A stretch of DNA of 64,000 nucleotides from Pinibacter soli (lineage in GTDB: Bacteria; Bacteroidota; Bacteroidia; Chitinophagales; Chitinophagaceae), in the NCBI RefSeq assembly GCF_029961145.1, contig NZ_JASBRG010000007.1, positions 2,708,189 through 2,772,188 on the forward strand, read 5' to 3'. The notes under the pieces were generated by a model. That model saw only the letters and a program-made list of their open reading frames with translations. It was not told where the DNA came from and ran no database searches. Positions 53,437 through 61,796 of this stretch are shown here, piece by piece; position 1 is the stretch's first letter; each line of letters starts with the position of its first letter. The position numbers were made by a program, and so were the translations under genes.

Positions 53437-54480
53437 ATGTTGAATAAAAGTTCTAAATACTACTGGTTCTGCCAGATAGCCGGATGGGGTGTGGTTACTC
53501 TTTCCATGATCTTTTTTGCCTACACTTTTGAAAAGGAACTCACTAATCGTTTCTTTTTTAGATTGTTGCTTCTTTTCTTCTCCGGAATTTTCGCCACACA
53601 TTTACTCAGAACCTTTATTCGCAGATCTGGATGGTTACTACTTCCGGTAGAAAAGGTGATGCCGCGATTAGCACTTACCGTGGTCGTTACCAGTTTCCTT
53701 TTCAGCTTGTTTTACCTGGGTCTTGTGAACATGTTTAACCTTGTTGACACTGCAAAAAAAATTACTTTCTCTACACGCCTTCTGGCATCTACTCTTGACA
53801 ATGGCCTCTTCATCATTCCCTGGGTAATCATTTACTACTTCTATCACTACATTGAAAAAAGCCGCAAGCAGGAAGTTGATACATTGAAGCTGGAGTCTTT
53901 GGTAAAGGAACTCGAACTTAAGACTATCAAATCGCATATCAACCCTCATTTTATTTTTAATGCATTAAATGGCATAAGAGCATTGATCGATGAAAATCCA
54001 GGAAGAGCAAGACAGGCAATTACGGAGCTAAGCAACCTGTTGCGCAGTAGCATGAAAACTGATAAATCTGAAACGGTGCCCTTCCAGAAAGAGCTTGACA
54101 TTGTAAAAGATTACCTGGCGCTTGAACACATCCGCTTTGAAGATCGCTTACAGGTGGAATACCTGATCAACGATGATACACTTGATCAGCCTGTGCCACC
54201 AATGATGTTACAGACGCTCGTTGAAAATGCCATCAAACACGGCATCAGCAAGCAAATGAATGGAGGCACAGTGAAAATTATTTCTGACTTTAAAGGAACC
54301 AACCACGAGATGATCGTTCAGAACTCGGGCAAACTGGATGGCGAGATTGGCGGCGAAGGGTTCGGTTTAACAAGCACACAAAACAGACTTCATCTTCTTT
54401 TCGGGAATAAAGCTAACTTTAGCATTAGTGAAGTAAATAACAACACGGTGGAAGCGAGGGTGCTGATACCAATAATATAA
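53437..54480 (+). CDS. LytS/YehU-type sensor histidine kinase
   Basis: A 347-residue membrane kinase. Four helices span about 10-135 (WFCQIAGWGVVTLSMIFFAY, FFRLLLLFFSGIFATHLL, LALTVVVTSFLFSLFYLGLV, LDNGLFIIPWVIIYYFYHYI). The catalytic part has the His_kinase signature with H171 in SHINPHFIFNALNGI and the N-box MMLQTLVENAIKHGISKQ (about 258-275). It lacks a standard HisKA/DHp. It phosphorylates the LytTR regulator that follows. The intervening 101 bp hold an inverted repeat. Confidence 0.88.
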   Translation: MLNKSSKYYWFCQIAGWGVVTLSMIFFAYTFEKELTNRFFFRLLLLFFSGIFATHLLRTFIRRSGWLLLPVEKVMPRLALTVVVTSFLFSLFYLGLVNMFNLVDTAKKITFSTRLLASTLDNGLFIIPWVIIYYFYHYIEKSRKQEVDTLKLESLVKELELKTIKSHINPHFIFNALNGIRALIDENPGRARQAITELSNLLRSSMKTDKSETVPFQKELDIVKDYLALEHIRFEDRLQVEYLINDDTLDQPVPPMMLQTLVENAIKHGISKQMNGGTVKIISDFKGTNHEMIVQNSGKLDGEIGGEGFGLTSTQNRLHLLFGNKANFSISEVNNNTVEARVLIPII

Positions 54481-54481
54481 A

Positions 54482-54573
54482 TGAAAATTGAAAGTTGAAA
54501 ATGAGATGTTGCCTTGAAGGCATTTCTCAGCACTTAACTCAATTTCCTACTTTCAATTTTCAACTTTCAATTA
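54482..54573. repeat. Inverted repeat (GAAAATTGAAAGTTGAAAAT) between kinase and regulator
   Basis: The left arm (54482-54501) and the right arm, ATTTTCAACTTTCAATT (54556-54572), are near-perfectly complementary with a spacer of about 55 bp. It lies between two genes that should be co-expressed, so it could attenuate rather than end transcription. Confidence 0.6.
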
Positions 54574-54581
54574 AAAAAACT

Positions 54582-55313
54582 ATGATCAAAACTGTTTTAA
54601 TTGACGACGAACGTTTGGCAAGAACAGAACTTAAAAAACTGTTGATTGATTTTCCTGAAATTGAAGTGGTGGCAGAGGCTGCAAATGCCAATGAAGGTTT
54701 GGAAAAAATTGAATCGCTGAATCCGGATCTTATTTTCCTTGATATACAAATGCCGGGAAAAACGGGTTTTGAAATGCTCTCAGAACTCAACCGTGTGCCT
54801 TATGTAATTTTCACCACTGCATATGATGAGTACGCATTAAAAGCATTTGAAGTAAATGCCTTAGATTATTTGCTGAAGCCAATCGAACCGAAGCGTCTTG
54901 CTGATGCGGTGCAAAAACTGCAAAACGCTGAGGAAAAAGAAATGCAAATTTCTTCTGAGAATACAAACAAGAGTTTGCTTAGCGAGAACGATCAGGTGTT
55001 TGTAAAAGATGGAGAACGTTGCTGGTTTGTAAAACTGAGCGAGATAAGATTGTTTGAAAGCGTAGGCAACTACGCGAAAGTATATTTTGGGCCAAACAAG
55101 CCTTTGATATTAAAATCGCTGAATGCCCTGGAAGAACGACTTGATGAGAAAGTTTTTTTCCGCGCAAACAGAAAACATATTGTAAACCTTCGCATGATCG
55201 AAAAGATCGAACCTTATTTCAATGGTGGCCTGCTACTCGAATTGAAAGGCGCTGAAAAAATTGAAGTAAGCAGAAGACAGACGGTGAAGTTTAAAGAAAT
55301 GATGAGCCTGTAG
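54582..55313 (+). CDS. LytTR family response regulator
   Basis: A 243-residue regulator. The receiver domain (1-120) has the acidic pair D8-D9 in VLIDDERLA, the phosphorylated D54 in LIFLDIQMPGKTG, the Thr of FTTAYDEYALKAFE and K of YLLKPI. The LytTR DNA-binding domain (about 145-243) has FRANRKHIVNLRMIEKIEPY. An upstream in-frame start at 54495 would translate the repeat, so ATG 54582 is preferred. Targets are unknown. Confidence 0.9.
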   Translation: MIKTVLIDDERLARTELKKLLIDFPEIEVVAEAANANEGLEKIESLNPDLIFLDIQMPGKTGFEMLSELNRVPYVIFTTAYDEYALKAFEVNALDYLLKPIEPKRLADAVQKLQNAEEKEMQISSENTNKSLLSENDQVFVKDGERCWFVKLSEIRLFESVGNYAKVYFGPNKPLILKSLNALEERLDEKVFFRANRKHIVNLRMIEKIEPYFNGGLLLELKGAEKIEVSRRQTVKFKEMMSL

Positions 55314-55314
55314 G

Positions 55315-55463
55315 CCAATTAAGAATTAAAAATTAAGAATTAAGAATTCTTTGTGTGCGGGCTGATGCTATTTTTAAATGTCATTACTTCTGTTTAACAA
55401 GAAGCCTCCTAATAATTAGAAATACTCAACCATAAAGCATTCTTAATTCTTAATTCTTAATTG
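55315..55463. repeat. Inverted repeat arms of AATTAAGAATT/AATTCTTAATT units
   Basis: The left arm (55318-55350) is complementary to the right arm CATTCTTAATTCTTAATTCTT (55438-55459), across about 88 bp. It sits between two convergent response-regulator genes. Confidence 0.55.
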
Positions 55464-56141
55464 TCACAAAAGTTCTTCCTCACTAATCAAATTATTTTTC
55501 AACGCGTACACCACCACTCCTGCGGTGTTTTTCACACTCATTTTTTCGAGAATTTTTATGCGATAACCTTCAACTGTTCTTTTGCTAAGAAATAGTTGTT
55601 CGCCTATTTCCTGCGCAGTGAGTTGTTTGCAAATGAGTTTGATAATCTCTTTTTCGCGGTCAGTAAAAACAGGAAGTTGCTGCTTTTTATGCGGATTGAA
55701 TTTGCTCTTTACAATTAAGCTGGCAAGTCTTGCCGAGGTATGACGACAGTAAAAAACTTTGTCGTTGTAGACTTCTGTTATTGCATCCAGTATTTCCTGC
55801 TTATCGGCATTCTTTAGCAAATAGCCTTTGGCACCGGCTTCCAGCATGTCAACAATAAGGCTTTCTTCATCAAACATAGAAAGCGCAATGATCTTGGCCG
55901 CGGGATATAATTTCAGAATTTCCTGGGTGGCAGCAATACCATCGAGACGTGGCATTTTGATGTCGGTGAGAATAACATCGGGCTCGTATTTTTTCACCAT
56001 ATCCACAAGTTCATTTCCATCTTCAGCTTGTGCCGCAAGCTCTATATGAGGTTGCTTGCCCAGCATAAGCGCTAACCCGTCTCTAAAGATCTCATGGTCG
56101 TCTGCAATTACTAATTTAATCTGGTTGTGGTTCAGAGACAT
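55464..56141 (-). CDS. LuxR (NarL) family response regulator
   Basis: A 225-residue regulator. The receiver has ADDHEIFRDGLALML (13-27) with D60 in PDVILTDIKMPRLDG as the phosphorylation site. The C-terminal LuxR helix-turn-helix is FTDREKEIIKLICKQLTAQEIGEQLFLSKRTVEGY (split as FTDREKEIIKLICKQL and AQEIGEQLFLSKRTVEGY, about 155-190). Its start codon overlaps the kinase stop by one base, and it ends the four-gene operon from 58166. Confidence 0.92.
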   Translation of the reverse strand: MSLNHNQIKLVIADDHEIFRDGLALMLGKQPHIELAAQAEDGNELVDMVKKYEPDVILTDIKMPRLDGIAATQEILKLYPAAKIIALSMFDEESLIVDMLEAGAKGYLLKNADKQEILDAITEVYNDKVFYCRHTSARLASLIVKSKFNPHKKQQLPVFTDREKEIIKLICKQLTAQEIGEQLFLSKRTVEGYRIKILEKMSVKNTAGVVVYALKNNLISEEELL

Positions 56142-56881
56142 TATATAGGTATCTTAATAAAATAGCTAGTTCCTTTTGATGGTTGGGTATCCATTACCAT
56201 TTTAGCATTCAAAACTTCTGCACGGCTTTCGATACTTTTTAGTCCCAGCCCCCCGGATAATTTATCTCTCTCTTTTAAAGGATCAAAACCGCAGCCATCG
56301 TCTTTCGTTAAAATCAAAATATGATTTCCTTCGGCACCCAAACCTATTTGCAGGTTTTGGGCTTTCGCGTGTTTAACGGTGTTGTGTACAATCTCCTGCA
56401 ACATACGAAATATATGGATAGATTTTTCCGGAGGCACTTCAAAGTATTGTACGATCTGCAAATGCACCTGTAGTGCTTTATTTTCATTTGTATGCTCCAC
56501 AAATTCTTTAAGCGCCTCTATCAATCCTTTTCGCTCAAGAGTGTTTGGCAACAGATTGTACGATATCTGTCGCATACTCTTAATGATCTCATCAATATGT
56601 TTTCCTGCTTTGCTGACAATGAGCCTGTCGCCTTCTTCAACAACATCAATACTGTTTATGTTCAGTTTAATGGTTGACAAAAGTGGGCCAATGCCATCGT
56701 GAAGATCTGTGGCGATCCGTTTGCGTTCATTTTCCTGCATAGTGATCTCTGCAAAAATCCTTTCTTTTTGCAGTGCTACATAACGCCTGTGGTACATAAC
56801 GATTGACGTAACGAAAAACAATATAATAATGGCTACCAGTATTGCTATCGTTACGATAGTGTATAAATGTTGAGAATCCAT
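56141..56881 (-). CDS. NarX-type sensor histidine kinase
   Basis: A 246-residue kinase with a single membrane helix (6-28) and essentially no sensory domain. The HisKA_3 motif is NERKRIATDLHDGIGPLLST with H61, and the ATPase domain has the N-box EIVHNTVKHAKAQNLQI and the G-box GGLGLKSIESRAEVLNA. The lack of a sensor suggests that the membrane protein encoded just upstream (56883-57572, with a 1-bp gap) detects the signal. It overlaps its response regulator by one base. Confidence 0.9.
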   Translation of the reverse strand: MDSQHLYTIVTIAILVAIIILFFVTSIVMYHRRYVALQKERIFAEITMQENERKRIATDLHDGIGPLLSTIKLNINSIDVVEEGDRLIVSKAGKHIDEIIKSMRQISYNLLPNTLERKGLIEALKEFVEHTNENKALQVHLQIVQYFEVPPEKSIHIFRMLQEIVHNTVKHAKAQNLQIGLGAEGNHILILTKDDGCGFDPLKERDKLSGGLGLKSIESRAEVLNAKMVMDTQPSKGTSYFIKIPI

Positions 56882-56882
56882 T

Positions 56883-57572
56883 TCAACCCCTTTCCATATT
56901 GTTCAGCTTTTCTAATGTAAACGGAAGTTTTGCTTCTTCCGGAATCAGGAAAACTGCTATTGCATATAAAATATTAACAAAGAAATTCAAGTTCCCGAAA
57001 AATAAAATGATCAGGTTACTTGTTTCAAAATTGTCATCAAGATAAGGGTTTACATACAATGCACCTTCGTACAATATTTGGTAAATATAAAAAATAATGA
57101 AGCCAATGCAGAGAATGAACCTTCCATTGCGCAGTAGACGTCTGTCTTCGTGGATAATAATGTAGTTGATTTGATTAATGCCGAGAAGCGTTACGGCAAA
57201 AGAATAACTGATCACAAAAATGCGACTGTTGCTGGTTATTTGACCAAACAATATTTCCTCGATGATCCACATAATAGCAAACACGCCGGTAAATAAATAA
57301 AAGGCTTTGTCTTTGGATTTCAAAAATCCCCAAACATGGAACTGATAAAATAAAAACATTGCCTCTACTAAAAGGTAAAGATTGGACGATACTTCGTTTG
57401 TTTTAAAAATGTTAATGGAAATAAAGCTGAGGATTTCATTAATGAAACCGATCAACAGCAGCACAATAAAGGGCCTGTAGCTCTTCTCTATGTAGGGAAA
57501 GCGTAACAGGCCCGGAATAAGAGGCAGTAAAATCGAGTTACTTTGTATAAATAAAAAGAGTGTTCTTCTCAT
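56883..57572 (-). CDS. Uncharacterised multi-pass membrane protein of a two-component operon
   Basis: A 229-residue protein with about seven hydrophobic segments (for example FIVLLLIGFINEILSFISI, FYLFTGVFAIMWIIEEILF, IFVISYSFAVTLLGINQINYI, FILCIGFIIFYIYQILYEG, LIILFFGNLNFFVNILYAIAVFLI). It has no extracytoplasmic domain of note and no motif I recognise. The kinase starts 1 bp after its stop and the lipoprotein ends 12 bp before it. By position it is a likely signal-sensing subunit for the kinase. Confidence 0.7.
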   Translation of the reverse strand: MRRTLFLFIQSNSILLPLIPGLLRFPYIEKSYRPFIVLLLIGFINEILSFISINIFKTNEVSSNLYLLVEAMFLFYQFHVWGFLKSKDKAFYLFTGVFAIMWIIEEILFGQITSNSRIFVISYSFAVTLLGINQINYIIIHEDRRLLRNGRFILCIGFIIFYIYQILYEGALYVNPYLDDNFETSNLIILFFGNLNFFVNILYAIAVFLIPEEAKLPFTLEKLNNMERG

Positions 57573-57584
57573 GTGTTACGAGTT

Positions 57585-58166
57585 CTATGGTGTCATCAAT
57601 GGACTTGTTATATCACAAACTGTAGGACAACGCTGTCCTCTTTCAATCACAGTTCCATCATCCGGGTCATCAATCTGTGCAGATGCCGTACTGATGCCGG
57701 GTATCCTAATCGCCACAGGTGCCGACTTCGACAAATTGTTAATGATGTCTTTGCCATTATTGTCATAAGGTGTCAACACAAGACAAACTTCGTTATTTTC
57801 ATTGATGCCGTAATACATGCGAATACCGGCTGCTACGCCACCAGTTGCATCCTTTTGATTCAACAGGAGAGCGATTACATCTCTGTTAAAAGATTCTGCA
57901 ATAGGCAGATCAAGAGCACATCCTGCACTTGTGGATGTTCCTATACTTGCGTTTTTCATCGCACCTTGAGATGACTGAGTATATTTATCATACACTGTTT
58001 TGAATTTCTTTGTGTACGAGTTTGCAAGCTTTAGCGGAATGATGTGTTTTGTAACGTTGCTACGGTCGACGGATATTTCTTTTTCCTGCACATCCTTGCT
58101 ACAGCCTAAAAATAAAAAAGCAATAGCAACGAGCACAGTCATAGAAAAAAAGAACATTTTTTTCAT
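57585..58166 (-). CDS. Hypothetical lipoprotein, first gene of a two-component operon
   Basis: A 193-residue protein with lipobox LFLGC (Cys21) after MKKMFFFSMTVLVAIAF. The mature part has few recognisable features: NASIGTSTSAGCALDLPIAE, GIRMYYGINENNEVCLVLTPYDNNG and a Cys-containing C-terminus GQRCPTVCDIT. The pattern of a lipoprotein with conserved cysteines and YYGINE...LV is typical of unannotated Bacteroidota proteins. Start was moved to ATG 58166 because the longer frame (from 58259) has a non-signal N-terminus. The next gene begins 12 bp later. Confidence 0.65.
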   Translation of the reverse strand: MKKMFFFSMTVLVAIAFLFLGCSKDVQEKEISVDRSNVTKHIIPLKLANSYTKKFKTVYDKYTQSSQGAMKNASIGTSTSAGCALDLPIAESFNRDVIALLLNQKDATGGVAAGIRMYYGINENNEVCLVLTPYDNNGKDIINNLSKSAPVAIRIPGISTASAQIDDPDDGTVIERGQRCPTVCDITSPLMTP

Positions 58167-58465
58167 AAAAAAATTTTTAGATAAAAAATTAATGCCGGAA
58201 ATGTAGTGCAACGATGGAGGAAAAATAGCAGTACTTATGCTGCGTAACAATGCGTACAACTACGTATAAAAAAGCGTTGTAACACCGTAGCGTTCAATAT
58301 CAATTAGACAGAACTTTGTTTACAAGGGGTGCACTAAACCATTGATCATTAAACCTTTCCTAGCAGTTTTTTTTGGATCCCTTTAAATTCTTCCTGTACT
58401 CTAGTTTTCAAGCTCAGCAAGCTGACACCATTGAATGTGGGGTTGCAAAACTTTATCCTTTTTTT

Positions 58466-59512
58466 CTATTGCTGCGGTTGAGAGAACCGGGAGTCCTGGA
58501 TGAATGAAGAATCGGACAGCGTTTTGAGAAAGTCGATGAGGTTATATTTTTCGGCGTAGCCAATCTGAATACCATTTCTTAATAAGGGATCCAAAGTAGG
58601 GCTGTTTATGATTCCCGTTGTATAATGATCAATCATCTGACCGATAGACAGTATGCGACCATCGTGAGTGTAGGGTTCGGTAAGGGCAACATTCCTTAAA
58701 CTTGGAACCTTGAACTTCAGCGAATCTTCACTTTTACCTGTAATGCGCATCCTGCCAACGTCATGGAGAGAAGTATTTATTGAAAAACCATCGTTTCGAT
58801 AACTCAGGTCTGTAAACAAAGGTTCCTGATGGCAGGTGGCACATTTTTGCTTAAAGCTTTCATAGCCCGCCTGCTCAGAAACAGTAAACTGTGCTTCACC
58901 TCTTTTAACCTTGTCATATTTTGAGTTAGCAGAAATCATCATTGCAACAAATTGTGTGAGCGCCTTCAACATGTTCTGACTGGTAACCTGGTCAGAACCG
59001 AAGGCTGCTTTAAACATCGCAGGATAGTTCTTGTCTGCCTGTAATTTTTTCACCACGTTACCTATATCTTCTGCCATTTCATTTGGTGCCGTAATGGGTG
59101 CCAACGGCTGCACTTCCAGGTTGTTGATGCCTCCATCCCAATGAAATTGATCCAGCCAGATCATGTTAAAAAGACCGGGCGCATTTCTTGTGGTAAACTG
59201 GTTATTAAATCCGTGACTCAGATCGTGATCGAATGTAGAGAATGCCGCAAACTGCTGGTGGCAGGAGGCGCAGGGAAAATTCCCGTCTTTTGATAGTTTT
59301 CCATCGTAAAACAGATGTCTTCCAAGTTCAAAGCCTTCCTTAGTAACAGGGTTATTGGTAAAATCATATTTAGGCGCGGGAAAACCGGCAGGAACCTGCA
59401 CTTGCAACGGTGAGGTGTGACCACCGCTGTCTCCTGATTTCTTACAGCTGATCATCCAGGTAGTGGTAATACCGGCCAATATAACAATTAGTATAACCGC
59501 GATCAATCGCAT
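58466..59512 (-). CDS. MauG-like dihaem cytochrome c peroxidase family protein (MbnH-like)
   Basis: A 348-residue lipoprotein (ISC lipobox, Cys23). Two c-type haem sites are visible: CASCH (81-85) and CATCH (224-228). The fold resembles bacterial cytochrome c peroxidase and MauG. LFYDGKLSKDGNFP precedes the first site. The gene starts 9 bp after an MbnP-like gene, the arrangement of the MbnP/MbnH pair, in which the dihaem enzyme oxidises a tryptophan of its partner. Neighbouring genes show no methanobactin cluster, so the natural role is open. Confidence 0.8.
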   Translation of the reverse strand: MRLIAVILIVILAGITTTWMISCKKSGDSGGHTSPLQVQVPAGFPAPKYDFTNNPVTKEGFELGRHLFYDGKLSKDGNFPCASCHQQFAAFSTFDHDLSHGFNNQFTTRNAPGLFNMIWLDQFHWDGGINNLEVQPLAPITAPNEMAEDIGNVVKKLQADKNYPAMFKAAFGSDQVTSQNMLKALTQFVAMMISANSKYDKVKRGEAQFTVSEQAGYESFKQKCATCHQEPLFTDLSYRNDGFSINTSLHDVGRMRITGKSEDSLKFKVPSLRNVALTEPYTHDGRILSIGQMIDHYTTGIINSPTLDPLLRNGIQIGYAEKYNLIDFLKTLSDSSFIQDSRFSQPQQ

Positions 59513-59521
59513 TCTGTAGTA

Positions 59522-60310
59522 TTAATTGGTAACTGAAACAACAGAAAACATTTTTGCATAATTATCCGCAATGCTCGTTGCCAGCACACCCGGCGTCATA
59601 CATACTGCCGTGTCGGCAATTCGAATATCATGCGGATTATAAAACCATTTGTTCGCGTCTGCGTTGATCACCACTTTGCTGTCGCCTTGTGATGATATCG
59701 CCAGCGTTCTGCCATCTGGAAGTGCGAGGCTGATATTTCTTACAACACTCTCTCCTGTTTTAAAACCACCGATATGAAATTGAATTCTGTTATTCGGCAA
59801 GTCTGACAATGGCGATGCGCCTTCCATTTTCGCCATAATATAACCAGTGTTCCAGGTCCAGAACATGCCTTTGGCTGGATCCAAATCACCTGACTGCGCA
59901 CCACTCACGTTATAAATACTATCAACGCCTATCGTAAAATTGATCGCGTCGTAAGTTCCTACAGGAGCTTTCAATGTGATATTAGAAGAAGCAGAATCGC
60001 TGGCATCCACAAGATAAAAAGTTTTATTGCTTACATTATATACTTTACCGGAAGAAGTATTCAACAACTGAATATCTCCAATATAATATTTGAACGTTGT
60101 AAGTGTATATGGCTCTCCAAAAGTGTTTTGATACGTTTGATTAAACGCAAGATCCGCATTGTCAACTTTTCCTTTAAAGCTTAAAACAAACTTGTAAGTG
60201 GGCAACTGTGTAGAATCTCCGTTTGACACATCATTGCTGCTTAATTCGGGCTGGCAGCTTGCGAATAACAATACCAAACTTACAACGGCAGCACTAATAA
60301 AAATTTTCAT
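59522..60310 (-). CDS. MbnP-like copper-associated lipoprotein
   Basis: A 262-residue lipoprotein (FASC lipobox, Cys19). Residues 38-250 match the MbnP-like family: LSFKGKVDNADLAFNQTY (43-60), FKYYIGDIQLLN (73-84), FTIGVDSIYNVSGAQSGDLD (125-144), GMFWTWNTGYIMAKMEG (148-164) and FHIGGF. W151 and W153 are candidates for oxidation by the dihaem partner encoded 9 bp downstream. MbnP binds copper and is linked to methanobactin use in methanotrophs; this homologue lies in a non-methanotroph context. arfB ends 11 bp upstream. Confidence 0.8.
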   Translation of the reverse strand: MKIFISAAVVSLVLLFASCQPELSSNDVSNGDSTQLPTYKFVLSFKGKVDNADLAFNQTYQNTFGEPYTLTTFKYYIGDIQLLNTSSGKVYNVSNKTFYLVDASDSASSNITLKAPVGTYDAINFTIGVDSIYNVSGAQSGDLDPAKGMFWTWNTGYIMAKMEGASPLSDLPNNRIQFHIGGFKTGESVVRNISLALPDGRTLAISSQGDSKVVINADANKWFYNPHDIRIADTAVCMTPGVLATSIADNYAKMFSVVSVTN

Positions 60311-60321
60311 TTCAGGGTGTC

Positions 60322-60726
60322 TTAAAAATCAGATAATGATATCTTCTTTCTTCCGCTTTTTACCTGGCTTGCTTTCTTTTTGTTTTCAACTCTCTTTTCT
60401 TGTGATGTCTTCGAAGGTTTAGTGGCAACTCTCTTTTTTTCTTTTTTAAAAGCCTCTGCAATCATTTGATGCAGCTTTTTTATAACGGCAGCTTTGTTTT
60501 GCAATTGGCTTCTATGTGTTTGCGATTTGGTTTGTAAAAACCCTTCGCCTGTTATTTTGTTCGCCAGCTTGAGGTTAATCAATTGTTTTTGATCGTCGGT
60601 AAGTAGCGCAGAATTATTTACGTGAAAATATCCTTCTACCATCGTTTCCACCTTATTTACATTCTGTCCACCCTTTCCGCCGCTTCTTGCGGTTTTAAAT
60701 TTAATTTCCTGTGTAATATCTATCAT
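60322..60726 (-). CDS. arfB: Alternative ribosome-rescue factor ArfB
   Basis: A 134-residue protein with a class I release factor-like domain. The catalytic GGQ is at 19-21 (SGGKGGQNVNKVETMV). The C-terminal tail (about 95-134) is strongly basic (KKEKKRVATKPSKTSQEKRV), as needed to enter an empty mRNA channel. ArfB hydrolyses peptidyl-tRNA on stalled ribosomes. It leads the minus-strand unit arfB, MbnP-like, MauG-like, with 11-bp and 9-bp gaps, which may be a chance grouping. Confidence 0.92.
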   Translation of the reverse strand: MIDITQEIKFKTARSGGKGGQNVNKVETMVEGYFHVNNSALLTDDQKQLINLKLANKITGEGFLQTKSQTHRSQLQNKAAVIKKLHQMIAEAFKKEKKRVATKPSKTSQEKRVENKKKASQVKSGRKKISLSDF

Positions 60727-60771
60727 CTCACTACTTTTGATCTGTATAAATTTACATACAATCTGTTATTT

Positions 60772-61224
60772 ATGAGAGCAATAGTTCAAAGAGTTTCAAA
60801 AGCAGGAGTAAGTATGGGAGGAAAGGAAAAATCTGCTATCGACCAGGGTTTGCTCATCCTGCTGGGGATTGAAGATGCAGACGCGCAGGAAGACATAGAA
60901 TGGCTGAGCGGAAAGCTGACACAACTACGCATTTTTAATGACGATCAGGGTGTGATGAACCTATCTGTAAAGGATATAAACGGTGAAATATTACTCGTGA
61001 GCCAGTTTACTTTACATGCTTCTACGAGGAAAGGCAATCGCCCTTCTTATATTAAAGCGAGTAAACCGGATATCGCCATTCCTCTGTACGAAAAAATGAT
61101 CGCACAACTTGAAAAAGACCTGGGCAAAACCGTCGGCACTGGTGAGTTCGGCGCAGACATGCAAGTGGAGCTCGTGAATGACGGGCCGGTTACGATTTTT
61201 ATTGACAGCAAGAACAAAGAGTAA
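60772..61224 (+). CDS. dtd: D-aminoacyl-tRNA deacylase
   Basis: A 150-residue DTD. The motif SQFTLHASTRKGNRPSYIKA (78-97) and the NDGPVTIFID C-terminal motif (about 139-148) make the active-site pocket at the dimer interface. The canonical start MRAIVQRVSKAGV is at ATG 60772; an in-frame start at 60622 lies inside arfB and is rejected. It removes D-amino acids from tRNA. A TACTTTTG box at 60732-60739 may be its -7 element. Confidence 0.93.
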   Translation: MRAIVQRVSKAGVSMGGKEKSAIDQGLLILLGIEDADAQEDIEWLSGKLTQLRIFNDDQGVMNLSVKDINGEILLVSQFTLHASTRKGNRPSYIKASKPDIAIPLYEKMIAQLEKDLGKTVGTGEFGADMQVELVNDGPVTIFIDSKNKE

Positions 61225-61335
61225 TTGAAAGTTGAAAAAGGAAGCCTAAAAAATATTGCCCTAATTTCAGCAATGTAATACAAGAAGCATTTTCAATTTT
61301 CAACTATTTCTAATTCCTAACTTCTAATTTCTGAT
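61224..61335. repeat. AT-rich inverted repeat after dtd
   Basis: AATTGAAAGTTGAAAA (61223-61238) is mirrored by TTTTCAATTTTCAACT (61290-61305). Further CTAATTCCTAACTTCTAAT units follow up to the MazG-type gene. The same motif family is found at 54482. Confidence 0.5.
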
Positions 61336-61342
61336 TAAAGAC

Positions 61343-61669
61343 ATGACCATACAAGACGCGCAAACACAAGTTGACAATTGGATAAAAACTGTCGGAGTAC
61401 GATATTTTAACGAGCTTACCAATCTTGGCATATTGATGGAAGAGGTGGGCGAACTGTCGCGGTTAATGGTAAGAACCTACGGGGAACAATCTTTTAAGGA
61501 AAGTGATAAAAACAAAAATATTGCGGACGAAATGGCCGATGTATTGTGGGTACTCATTTGCCTCGCCAATCAAACCGGCGTTGACTTGACAGAAGCTTTG
61601 GAAAAGAATTTCGAAAAGAAAAATATCCGAGATGCGAACAGGCATCGAGAGAATGATAAATTGAAGTAA
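61343..61669 (+). CDS. MazG-type nucleotide pyrophosphohydrolase
   Basis: A 108-residue all-alpha NTP pyrophosphatase. The metal-binding EExxE ... ExxD pattern is visible: LMEEVGELSRLM (32-43) and ADEMADVLWVLICLANQTG (64-82). It is a short, single-domain MazG-like enzyme, probably cleaning non-canonical dNTPs. It lies 118 bp after dtd. Confidence 0.85.
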   Translation: MTIQDAQTQVDNWIKTVGVRYFNELTNLGILMEEVGELSRLMVRTYGEQSFKESDKNKNIADEMADVLWVLICLANQTGVDLTEALEKNFEKKNIRDANRHRENDKLK

Positions 61670-61796
61670 GTTGTGAGTTTTGAGTTGAAGTTTAAATTCG
61701 AAATACTTTTACTTCTTCAACCTACTTATTATTCGCGACTCACAACTGGCAACGACCAACTCATCATTCATAACTCATCACTCATAACTCTCTCAA
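61670..61796. repeat. Repeat-rich spacer with ACTCATAACTC units
   Basis: GTAAGTTGTGAGTTTTGAGTTG (61667-61688, stated in parts) is mirrored by CAACTCATCATTCATAACTC and further ACTCATAACTC units up to 61792. It is a different simple motif in the same arm-spacer-arm form as the other intergenic repeats. Confidence 0.5.

Noticed and set aside
60622-60771. Upstream start for dtd
   Set aside because: It would overlap arfB by about 100 bp, and the canonical DTD start is at 60772.
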